NCBI GenBank assembly: GCA_902835305.1
Contig: CADFMD010000003.1
Location: 124,001-188,000, forward strand
Direction of reading: 5' to 3'
Source: Coriobacteriaceae bacterium
GTDB lineage: Bacteria > Actinomycetota > Coriobacteriia > Coriobacteriales > Coriobacteriaceae
Length of the DNA: 64,000 bases
Part shown: positions 33,622 through 42,012 of the stretch, one piece after another
How positions within the stretch are numbered: position 1 is the stretch's first letter
Layout of the letters: every line of letters begins with the position of its first letter
Translations under genes and position numbers: made by a program
Notes under the pieces: model-generated
The model's input: only the letters and a program-made list of their open reading frames with translations
Told to the model about the DNA's origin: nothing
Database searches by the model: none

Positions 33622-36600
33622 ATGCTTGATCGCCGTTCGTTACTTGTTGCTGGAGCGTCCTCGCTGGCGAGCATTATGTTGCCTCGCGTGCCGGGAAGCG
33701 AAAATGCCTTCCTGCTGCCGTTCGCGCCCACCGCGGCCTATGCCGACGAAGAAGATCCCTTCAAGGTGCTCGTTCTCTCGCGCACCATGTTTGGTGTAGT
33801 CGTGGTCGACGTCGCCAACAAGAATACGCCCATCGCAGGTGCCCAGGTCACGCTCACATCGCGCTATGCCGTAGGCAAGCAGCTCACCGCCACGACCGAT
33901 GACGAAGGCACGGCCATCTTTGAGGTCGCCCCTCTTTCGGAAGACTACGTGGACGAGGCAACGCTTCTCGACGCGTACGACTTTAACGGCGGCATCTCCA
34001 TTAGCATGGCGGGCTACCGCGATGTCGAGATTCCCCTTGCGCGTATCCAGGGCGGCACCGCCATAACCGCACCCACACGTCCGCTGTCCGACGGCGAGCC
34101 GTACTTCCGCCAGCTCACATTCGACGAATGGGACATCCAGTACGCTGATGCCACGTTCATGGCATTGCCGAAGGACGACGCGGCAAACGACCAACCCGAC
34201 ACGCATGCCTTTATTGTACAGGCACATCTGCCACAGGGTGGACAGGCAACGCTGCACATCAACAAGGTAATGCCCGCCACGGGTAGCTCGCCCGAAACCG
34301 TCACGCAGATCGGCCAGATCAAGGCCAGCGCATCAGGCGCGGATAATCTGGCGACGTTCACACTCGAAGACAAGTTTCTCGACGCGGCATCGGGCCTTCT
34401 GGAGGAAGGGTGCAAGCTGCGCTTTGTCCTCGACTATCAGGGCAAAACCTACACGCTCTCATCCCCCATGGCCGTTGTCACCGCGCCGGCCGCAAAGGCG
34501 GAATCGGGCTCGACCACTATCGTCCCCACTACCATGGACCAAGAGGTCACTCCGTTTGATTTCCCCGCGGCGTTTCCCGGCATCGGCGGCAATAAGTTCA
34601 CGTGCTGGATACCCACATTTCCGATCCTCTTCGATTTCTCGTTTGCTGGATACGTGCTGTTTGGCGGAGGATACAAACCAGCCAGCTATATGAACGATTC
34701 GGGCAATCCGGATCCGGAGTACTGGAAGAAGTCACCGCGCGAGTCGGGCGCCAAGCAGGCAAACCGCTACCTCGACGAAATGGAGGGGAAGTGGAATCAG
34801 TACAAAAGTATGAGTGCCGGTTCGGGCACCGATCCAAGAAACACCAAGCTCCTTCGCCACCATTGCACGCCGCTGTTCACGATGGATATCGCCACACAGC
34901 TGTACGGCTCGCTCGCCTACGATTGGGTGGGCAAAACCTGGGGTGACAACAACGACCCCGCATACGGCAATATTAAGGCCCTCTTCCAGGTAAGAACCGA
35001 CCTCAATTGGACCGAGCAGTTTACCCTAGGACCGGTGCCGTTTTTCCTAAACGTCAACCCCTGGGTGCTGGCAAAACTGGCGCTCGCCGTGGGCGCCCAC
35101 ACGCACGGCAGCGGCGCGGCGTTTTTCAAGAACATTTCGCTCGACTATTCCAACACGTCGGGCTCGTTCACCATCCAGATCGGACTTGCCGTCACCTTTG
35201 GAGCCGGCATTGCAGGCGTCGCTTCGTCCGCTGTGCGTGGCGCCGCATCCCTCACACTGTTCATTGGGTACGAGAAGGCAGATGGACACCAGCTTCCGCG
35301 GCTGCGCGTAGGTGCAGACGTCGATGTCGATGTGATACTCCAGTTCGTAATGTTCAAGTGGACCACCAAGGCTTGGTCGGGGTCGTGGCCCACACTCATC
35401 GATTCGTGGAATATGTCGGTGAACAATGGCGACCAGTATGTGCTCCAACGCTCTGAGCTGGCATTGGGTGGAGATACGCCTTACACGCTGGATGCCTGCT
35501 TCGGCACGCCCGGCAACACCGAGGCAGGTGGTGTGCCGCAGTTTATCGCATCGGCCACCATCGTCACCAACGCCGAGCTGCTCGCACGCGCCGAGGTTAA
35601 GGCCACTGCCGTAAACGCCGCGCCTGTCGTGCGCGATTGGGATCAAGCGGTCACGCGCATTGAGCTCGAGGCGGATTCAGAAAGCGACGACACGGGACAG
35701 ATCGAGCATTTCGTCCATGCACTGGTAGAGAACGACGAAAATGCCGCACCGATGTATGAGTACACCTACATCGGTCAGTCAACGAACGCCGTTGCGGACC
35801 CGAACGCCAATTCTGCCGGCGTGTCGGAGGACGAGCGTGGCGGCGTCAAACCCTCGAGCGACAACGTGCTGTTTTCCGGCGTGCTCAGCGAAGCCCACAT
35901 GAAGCTAACGATGATTGCCGGCGTAGAATGCCTGTTCCGTATCGCCTCGGTGCGCTACGGCGACAATGGCCGCTCGCGCCTGGTGGTGCACACAAAGGCA
36001 AACGGCACGTGGTCCGCTCCCACGCCCGTGGACTTTCCCCTTGGGTTTGGCGAGGGCGACGTGGAGCGCGACGGCATATTCGATTACGACTTCGACGTGG
36101 TGGAATATACGGACGGAAGAGGAAACCAGGACGCCTACGTGCTGCTGGTCTCGGGCGAGCGCCCCGCCGGCGACAACACCCTTTTCGATACGGCAAGCAC
36201 AGCCGGCATACTGTCCGTTGTGCGCCTGCGCATAAGTAATGACGAGATCCGCGTGGTGTCGCATACGTCATGGCGCAGCATCTCGCGCGGCCGCCTGCAA
36301 GAGGATGGCTACCATTGCCTGCAGTGCCCGCGCATCACGGCAGGCAAGACGCTGGTCGACGGGCGCCTGTCGGGTGCCTACCTCCACCGCCGCGGAACCA
36401 CCGCAGAGAAGGCGCTCGGCAGCGAGGCCGAGGTTGCGCTGGAATGCTTTACCCTGTGGTCGGATGATTTGGGCGACAGCCTGACGTTCCGCCAAGTTCT
36501 TCGCTTTCCGCAGGCACCGTCGAGTATCGAGCTGAGCGAGCCCGAGAATATCAACGGCAAAATGGTGGTGCCCGTTGCGTACGAGACCGCAGACGGTTGC

Positions 36601-37989
36601 GGCTGCGCATCGTACGCCGTGATCGGCCAGTCCATTGCGGGCTGGGGCGTTATGCCACCAGACGCCACGGTGCCCCATGCGGTGCCGTGGCCACAACATT
36701 CGGGCTTTTTGGCCACCGTCAACGAGCAGCTGCAGCATATTACTTGGACGCGAGGCGCATCGGCATTTGCAACGCAGCCCGTGGGTGCCGCAGGCTGTGG
36801 CCCGGCATCGTTTAGCGTAAGCAACAACGGCAGGTGCGCGCTCTATGTAGAGAACACCGATGGCAAGGTGGGGCAAACCTACGACGAAGAAGGCAACCCG
36901 GTAGCAGTAATGGGCAAGCACTTCCGCATCTTCGCCAGCACCTTGGCAGGCGATCTGTTCACGGAGCCGTTCGTGATGTGCGAGCTGGACCATCCCGTCG
37001 ATCAGATAACGACATTTTTGACGTCGGGAGGCATGCTCTCCGCGCTCGCCACGCACATTGTGAGCGCGAAGAAGAGCGAGGCAGAGCTGCACGGCATCGA
37101 AGTGCCTCTGGTGGCGTGTGCCACTCCGACGGGCGCGGTCGCTACCTCGGGCGCGGTGGTGCCCGGAGCAGCAGGCGAATCCTTCATGGTCACGGTGCGA
37201 AACGACGGCAACACTTTGCTGACTGCCGGCACAATCGATCTGTACCGAGAGGGCTCCAGCCAGCCGTTCTCCAGCGCATCCATCGGATTCGGAGCGAACG
37301 CACGCATGGCTTCGATCTACGATCCAGAGCTTGCCGAAGACGCTTCGGCCAACGACATGGCACACGTAAAGTACGCGCTCGAGACGCTGGGCGCACGTTT
37401 TGCAACGCACCCGCTGGTAGCCGACAACGGCAACGCCGTGCTGGCACCGGGTTGCACGGCACAGTTCCGCATGAGCTTCGCCATCCCCGAGAGTTGGAGC
37501 GACGAAGTGGGCAAACGCGTCACGCTGTATGCGAAGGCGCGTAATCTGGTGGCGCTCGATCCCGTAACGCTCGAGGAGATCCGACCGGGCGCAAACTCGG
37601 CGCTGAGTGCCGTTCTGCACGAGCTTCATGTGCCCGACGCGGCATGCGAACGCTCAGAAGTTCAGGTCGGCGTATGCGACAGCGCGGATACGACAGGACT
37701 TCACGACGCCCCGATGACAGCAGACGGCGATGGTAGCTCGAGTGGCGGCGGTACTGACGAGGGCGGCGGCTCCGGCGGAAGCAGCTCCGGCAGTGGCAAG
37801 GACCACGGCAATAACAAGCGCTCCGGAAAAGCGGGCGCGCTTGCGGGCACGGGCGACAGCAACGTCCCCCTAACCGCAGCCGCAGCAGCGCTCGCCGCAG
37901 TTGGTGCCGGCCTTGTCGCCTACAGCGCCCGCCGCACGGCGCTCGAAAAAGACACCGCCAATGAGGACAATTCGGATAGGCCTCGCTAG
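33622..37989 (+). CDS. Giant Tat-exported, wall-anchored surface protein
   Basis: 1455 residues. The N-terminus MLDRRSLLVAGASSLASIML is Tat-like (twin Arg followed by a hydrophobic stretch), with probable cleavage after AAYA near residue 50. Residues 60-160 resemble a Cna-B/carboxypeptidase-regulatory beta sandwich (NTPIAGAQVTLTSRYAVGKQ, then DEGTAIFEVAPL). The long central region is beta-rich with no family recognised. The C-terminus has a Gly/Ser-rich spacer, the sortase-type motif LAGTGD, a hydrophobic helix and a basic tail. LAGTG in place of LPxTG is unusual. ATG 33622 has GGGAG upstream and is chosen over an earlier in-frame ATG at 33526. Likely an adhesin or surface hydrolase; activity unknown. 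Confidence 0.82.
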   Translation: MLDRRSLLVAGASSLASIMLPRVPGSENAFLLPFAPTAAYADEEDPFKVLVLSRTMFGVVVVDVANKNTPIAGAQVTLTSRYAVGKQLTATTDDEGTAIFEVAPLSEDYVDEATLLDAYDFNGGISISMAGYRDVEIPLARIQGGTAITAPTRPLSDGEPYFRQLTFDEWDIQYADATFMALPKDDAANDQPDTHAFIVQAHLPQGGQATLHINKVMPATGSSPETVTQIGQIKASASGADNLATFTLEDKFLDAASGLLEEGCKLRFVLDYQGKTYTLSSPMAVVTAPAAKAESGSTTIVPTTMDQEVTPFDFPAAFPGIGGNKFTCWIPTFPILFDFSFAGYVLFGGGYKPASYMNDSGNPDPEYWKKSPRESGAKQANRYLDEMEGKWNQYKSMSAGSGTDPRNTKLLRHHCTPLFTMDIATQLYGSLAYDWVGKTWGDNNDPAYGNIKALFQVRTDLNWTEQFTLGPVPFFLNVNPWVLAKLALAVGAHTHGSGAAFFKNISLDYSNTSGSFTIQIGLAVTFGAGIAGVASSAVRGAASLTLFIGYEKADGHQLPRLRVGADVDVDVILQFVMFKWTTKAWSGSWPTLIDSWNMSVNNGDQYVLQRSELALGGDTPYTLDACFGTPGNTEAGGVPQFIASATIVTNAELLARAEVKATAVNAAPVVRDWDQAVTRIELEADSESDDTGQIEHFVHALVENDENAAPMYEYTYIGQSTNAVADPNANSAGVSEDERGGVKPSSDNVLFSGVLSEAHMKLTMIAGVECLFRIASVRYGDNGRSRLVVHTKANGTWSAPTPVDFPLGFGEGDVERDGIFDYDFDVVEYTDGRGNQDAYVLLVSGERPAGDNTLFDTASTAGILSVVRLRISNDEIRVVSHTSWRSISRGRLQEDGYHCLQCPRITAGKTLVDGRLSGAYLHRRGTTAEKALGSEAEVALECFTLWSDDLGDSLTFRQVLRFPQAPSSIELSEPENINGKMVVPVAYETADGCGCASYAVIGQSIAGWGVMPPDATVPHAVPWPQHSGFLATVNEQLQHITWTRGASAFATQPVGAAGCGPASFSVSNNGRCALYVENTDGKVGQTYDEEGNPVAVMGKHFRIFASTLAGDLFTEPFVMCELDHPVDQITTFLTSGGMLSALATHIVSAKKSEAELHGIEVPLVACATPTGAVATSGAVVPGAAGESFMVTVRNDGNTLLTAGTIDLYREGSSQPFSSASIGFGANARMASIYDPELAEDASANDMAHVKYALETLGARFATHPLVADNGNAVLAPGCTAQFRMSFAIPESWSDEVGKRVTLYAKARNLVALDPVTLEEIRPGANSALSAVLHELHVPDAACERSEVQVGVCDSADTTGLHDAPMTADGDGSSSGGGTDEGGGSGGSSSGSGKDHGNNKRSGKAGALAGTGDSNVPLTAAAAALAAVGAGLVAYSARRTALEKDTANEDNSDRPR

Positions 37990-38079
37990 CTCCTAGTTAC
38001 TTTTGTGAGAGGCGCCGACTCGGCTCATCGAACATCAAAATGGGCTGGTTCTGAATACCCAGAGCCAGCCCATTGCGCA

Positions 38080-38664
38080 TTAAATGTCGTCTGAGGAGTC
38101 GAGTTCTGCCTCGAGCTTGGCACGGCGTCTTTTCGCCGTGAAAAACGTTGCGCACAGGACAGCAAACGTGGCCGCGAAAATCGTCGCACCGCAGAACACG
38201 CCCGTGACCAGGTTCGCCAACCAAAAGACGCTTTCGAGCGGTACGATCTGCGCCTCAGCGATACAGCGCATTGCGGCAATAACAAGCGCGAACGCGGCGC
38301 CGCTAAGACCGCTGACAAGCAGGAAATATCCAACAGGAAGATGCTCGGTTTGCCCAAAACGATTGGTATCGACATAGCCCTTCCGCGTTTGCAGTCCTGC
38401 GCAAATCAACATCACGAGAACGAGCCACAAATACATGGCTGCCTCGAACGGCGTTGCAAAGCCATGCGGCATTTCACTAGCGTCGCTGTGAACCCACGTA
38501 ACCTGTCGAGCTATAAACTGGTAGAAAAAGATCATCAACATGCCAAACGAAAGCAGCACGAAGCCAATCTTGTAGATCTTCGCGTTCTCAGCCTCCAGGC
38601 GTTCATCCTTTGGGCCGGCATATTCACGCCACTTTTGCACGATTTTCAGATCTTCATATTTCAT
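38080..38664 (-). CDS. Four-helix membrane protein next to an XRE regulator (DUF6773-like)
   Basis: 194 residues. A charged N-terminus (KIVQKWREYAGPKDERLEAE) precedes about four membrane helices (near 33-53, 75-95, 110-132 and 145-170) and a basic/acidic tail. Small membrane proteins of this plan (DUF6773 or DUF3796 type) are often encoded beside a short XRE repressor, as here (nine bases between them). The family name is tentative. The operon order is regulator first, then the membrane protein. Confidence 0.7.
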   Translation of the reverse strand: MKYEDLKIVQKWREYAGPKDERLEAENAKIYKIGFVLLSFGMLMIFFYQFIARQVTWVHSDASEMPHGFATPFEAAMYLWLVLVMLICAGLQTRKGYVDTNRFGQTEHLPVGYFLLVSGLSGAAFALVIAAMRCIAEAQIVPLESVFWLANLVTGVFCGATIFAATFAVLCATFFTAKRRRAKLEAELDSSDDI

Positions 38665-38673
38665 AGTGAACTC

Positions 38674-38904
38674 CTAAAGAGCATTAGGGTCGGCGTCGGT
38701 TTCGTCTTCCCAAAACAAGTCGTTCAACGTAACGCGCAGCGCCTTACAGATTGCCACGCACAAATTGAGCGTGGGGTTGTAGCCGCCCGCCTCGATAAGG
38801 CCGATGGTTTGGCGCGTAACGCCCACGGCTTGGGCTAAGTCAGCTTGCGAAAGGCCAGCCGCCGCGCGTGCCGCCTTCATGCGTAGGTTCTTTTTGCCCG
38901 GCAT
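38674..38904 (-). CDS. Small XRE-family transcriptional regulator
   Basis: 76 residues, almost entirely a helix-turn-helix domain: LRMKAARAAAGLSQADLAQA followed by VGVTRQTIGLIEAGGYNPTL and a terminal acidic tail. It belongs to the YozG-type of short XRE repressors that regulate an adjacent membrane protein. ATG 38904 has AAAGGA upstream; the 20-codon longer frame is rejected. The target is probably its own operon. Confidence 0.9.
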   Translation of the reverse strand: MPGKKNLRMKAARAAAGLSQADLAQAVGVTRQTIGLIEAGGYNPTLNLCVAICKALRVTLNDLFWEDETDADPNAL

Positions 38905-39174
38905 GGAGTTCCTTTCGTAGTAATGGACAGATATCCGTTGCAACATGACAGAAATATATTGCATCCTTCACAAGATATCAACTATATCTGTCATTATGGA
39001 AACCATGTCCGCCATCGCCATGTGGACATAACAATTTCGATTCGCTATTCAATCTTACTCGGACAAAACCGAGTCGGAAGGACCCGAGTAAGTGGAACTT
39101 ATCAGCATGACCAACGCGCACGCCAATAACCGGATTTGCCGGAACCATGCGTGCCCCATCGTTTAATAGCTCCG

Positions 39175-39735
39175 TTATTGTTCGATGATCTTCTTGACGA
39201 CCGCGGGAACGCCTGCCGCCACCACGTTGTCCGGAAGGTCTTCCGTCACGACGCTGCCCGCGGCAATTACGCAACCGCTGCCGATGGTAACCCCCTGCAA
39301 CACGGATACGTTCGCGCCAAACCAGCAGTTATCGCCTACAACAATAGGCAGAGCCTTCTCGAGACCCAAGTTGCGGTCCTTTGCCTTTAGGGGGTGCGAA
39401 GCGGTGTAGAAGCCGCAAAACGGCCCGATAAACACGTTGCCACCAAAGGTGATAGAGCCGCCGTCCATAAAGTAGCAGCCATGGTTTACAAAGCAGCCCT
39501 CACCAAAGCTCGTCTTGCTCCCGTAGTCAAAGTAGGCAGGCGAAAGGACCGTCAGCCCTTGCGGAAGATCGGTATCGAGCAAGGATTTCAAAGCGTCAAG
39601 CTGCGCGTCGCTTCCGGGTTTTGCCATATTAAAGTCATAGCAGAGCGCCTCCGCCTTTGCGCGTTGCGCCAGGAGCTCCTCGTCAAAGTTGGCATCATGC
39701 CACTCCCCGCGCTCCATCTTCTCTTTCTCAGTCAT
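39175..39735 (-). CDS. Maltose/galactoside O-acetyltransferase family (left-handed beta helix)
   Basis: 186 residues. The N-terminal MTEKEKMERGEWHDANFDEE is the family's Mac domain, and the C-terminal half consists of hexapeptide repeats (for example GGNVFIGPFCGFYTASHPLK, then GDNCWFGANVSVLQGVTIGS). The catalytic His in the TASHPL segment is present. It transfers acetyl from acetyl-CoA to a sugar hydroxyl; the natural acceptor is uncertain. The length is normal. The gene is alone, with about 210 bp downstream and 230 bp upstream showing no other genes. Confidence 0.92.
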   Translation of the reverse strand: MTEKEKMERGEWHDANFDEELLAQRAKAEALCYDFNMAKPGSDAQLDALKSLLDTDLPQGLTVLSPAYFDYGSKTSFGEGCFVNHGCYFMDGGSITFGGNVFIGPFCGFYTASHPLKAKDRNLGLEKALPIVVGDNCWFGANVSVLQGVTIGSGCVIAAGSVVTEDLPDNVVAAGVPAVVKKIIEQ

Positions 39736-39886
39736 TGCGCCCCCTCAAACAACATGCAGTCTTGATGCGGCAATTCTACCAGCCGATAAGCCACGGTTTT
39801 AACACGAGCACCACGCCGCGCAGGGAATGACCGCAGAAGCTAAAGGTCACCGACTCCGAACGCGCGTTCGATGGAATTCGTGTTAG

Positions 39887-39915
39887 TTGGAATCGTCCGA
39901 GGCCTGGGCTATGCT
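39887..39915 (+). promoter_or_regulatory. Sigma-70-type promoter of the topoisomerase pair
   Basis: TTGGAA (39887-39892), a 17-bp spacer and TATGCT (39910-39915), pointing to the topoisomerase B-subunit gene. Confidence 0.5.
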
Positions 39916-39969
39916 ACCTTGACTATCTATATGACTACAACGCAGCAAAGGAGCATCGAGAGAGCGAGC

Positions 39970-41967
39970 ATGGCAAAAAACACCGCAAACTATGGTAACG
40001 ACAGTATTCGTCAGCTCAAGGACGAGGAGCGCGTACGCCTGCGCCCCGCCGTTATCTTTGGCTCGGACGGACTCGACGGCTGCGCGCATGCCGCCTTCGA
40101 GATCCTGTCCAACGCCGTTGACGAGGCGCGCCAGGGCTACGGCAAGCTCATCACCCTTACCGCCTTTCGCGATGGTTCCATTCAGGTAGAGGACAACGGC
40201 CGCGGCTGCCCGCTCGACTGGAACCCCTCCGAGAAGCGCTTTAACTGGGAGCTCGTCTTTTGCGAGCTCTACGCAGGTGGCAAATACAACAACAACCAGG
40301 GCGGCGACTACGACTTCTCGCTCGGTACCAACGGCCTGGGCTCGTGCGCGACCCAGTACGCATCCGAGTACATGGACGTCACGGTTTGGCGCGACGGCAA
40401 CAAGTACTCCCTGCACTTTAAGAAAGGCAAGGTCGTTGGCGCCAAAAAGAAAGCGCTTGAGATCGAGCCCAGCGACGAGGACCGCACCGGCACCACCATC
40501 AAGTGGCGCCCCGATCTTGAGGTCTTTACCTCGATCAGCATTCCCCACGACTGGTATCGCGAGACCATGCGCCGCCAGGCCGTGGTCAACGCCAACGTGA
40601 CCTTCCGCCTGCGCATTGAGGGCGACGATGGCGAGTTTTCCGAAGAGGATTTTTGCTATCCCAAGGGCATCGAGGACTACGTGCTCGAGAAGGTCGGTAC
40701 CGACTACCTTACCGAGCCCTTCTTTATCGAGGCTGACCGTCGCGGTCGCGACCGCGAGGACCTGCCCGATTACAACGTCAAGATCACCGCGTGCATGTGC
40801 TTCTCGCGCACCTTCATGATGCAGGAGTACTACCACAACTCGTCATGGCTCGAGAACGGCGGTTCGCCCGAAAAGGCCGCCCGTAGTGCTCTGACCAGCG
40901 CCATCGATGCCTACATCAAGCAACAGGGCAAGTACAACAAAAACGAGAGCGGCATTAAGTGGCAGGACGTCCAGGACTGTCTGGTGCTGGTGACCAACTG
41001 CTTCTCCACCCAGACGTCCTACGAAAACCAGACTAAGAAGGCCATCAATAACCGCTTTATCCAGCAGGCGATGACGGCATTCTTTAAGGAGCGCCTCTCG
41101 ACCTATCTGATCGAGAACAAAGACGCCGCCAACAAGATCATGGAGCAGGTGCTCATCAACAAGCGCTCGCGCGAGAACGCCGAGAAGACGCGCCAGAGCA
41201 TCAAGACCAATCTGCAGCAGAAGACCGACATGGCCAACCGCGTGCAGAAGTTCATCGACTGCCGCTCCAAGGACAAGAGCCGTCGCGAGATTTACATCGT
41301 AGAGGGCGACTCGGCAGCAGGCGCCATCCGCACCTCGCGCGATGCCGAGTTCCAGGGTGTTATGCCCGTCCGAGGCAAGATCCTCAACTGTCTGAAAGAG
41401 GACTACCCGCGCATCTTTAAGTCCGACATCATCATGGACCTCATGCGCGTGCTGGGCTGCGGTGTGGAGATCAAGGACAAGCGCATCAAGAACCTTGGCG
41501 CCTTTGACCTGGACAACCTCAACTGGAACAAGGTCATCATCTGTACGGACGCCGACGTCGACGGTTATCACATCCGCACGCTTGTGCTCACCATGCTCTA
41601 TCGCCTGGTGCCCACGCTTATCGACGAGGGCTACGTGTATATCGCCGAGTCGCCGCTCTACGAGATCAACTGCAAAGAGAAGACCTACTTTGCCTACACC
41701 GAGCTCGAGAAGAACGGCATCCTCAAGGAGATTGGCGACCAGAAGTGCTCGATCAACCGCTCCAAGGGTCTTGGTGAGAACGATCCGGACATGATGTGGC
41801 TCACCACCATGAACCCCGAGACGCGCCGCCTGATCAAGGTAGAACCCGAGGACGTCACCAAGATGGAGACCATGTTCAACCTGTTGCTGGGCAACGACGA
41901 GACGGGCCGCAAGCGTCACATCTCCGAGCACGGCAAGGAATACCTGGACCAGCTGGACCTGCAATAG
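39970..41967 (+). CDS. Type II topoisomerase B subunit (divergent GyrB/ParE family)
   Basis: 665 residues. GHKL ATPase domain with NAVDEARQG, the Bergerat motif VEDNGRGCPLDW and GTNGLGSCAT; transducer domain; Toprim domain with YIVEGDSAAGAIRTSRD and the metal-binding DADVDGYHIRTL. It supplies ATPase and strand-passage functions to the A subunit encoded 45 bases downstream. The N-terminus lacks some usual GyrB residues and sequence identity to canonical GyrB appears low, so it may be an additional topoisomerase IV-like enzyme. ATG 39970 (MAKNTANYGND) is selected over ATG 39931, which would lie only about ten bases after the predicted transcription start. Confidence 0.88.
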   Translation: MAKNTANYGNDSIRQLKDEERVRLRPAVIFGSDGLDGCAHAAFEILSNAVDEARQGYGKLITLTAFRDGSIQVEDNGRGCPLDWNPSEKRFNWELVFCELYAGGKYNNNQGGDYDFSLGTNGLGSCATQYASEYMDVTVWRDGNKYSLHFKKGKVVGAKKKALEIEPSDEDRTGTTIKWRPDLEVFTSISIPHDWYRETMRRQAVVNANVTFRLRIEGDDGEFSEEDFCYPKGIEDYVLEKVGTDYLTEPFFIEADRRGRDREDLPDYNVKITACMCFSRTFMMQEYYHNSSWLENGGSPEKAARSALTSAIDAYIKQQGKYNKNESGIKWQDVQDCLVLVTNCFSTQTSYENQTKKAINNRFIQQAMTAFFKERLSTYLIENKDAANKIMEQVLINKRSRENAEKTRQSIKTNLQQKTDMANRVQKFIDCRSKDKSRREIYIVEGDSAAGAIRTSRDAEFQGVMPVRGKILNCLKEDYPRIFKSDIIMDLMRVLGCGVEIKDKRIKNLGAFDLDNLNWNKVIICTDADVDGYHIRTLVLTMLYRLVPTLIDEGYVYIAESPLYEINCKEKTYFAYTELEKNGILKEIGDQKCSINRSKGLGENDPDMMWLTTMNPETRRLIKVEPEDVTKMETMFNLLLGNDETGRKRHISEHGKEYLDQLDLQ

Positions 41968-42012
41968 CAGCAAATCGATAACGACGGCCCATAAGAAGTT
42001 CAAGAGGAAATC

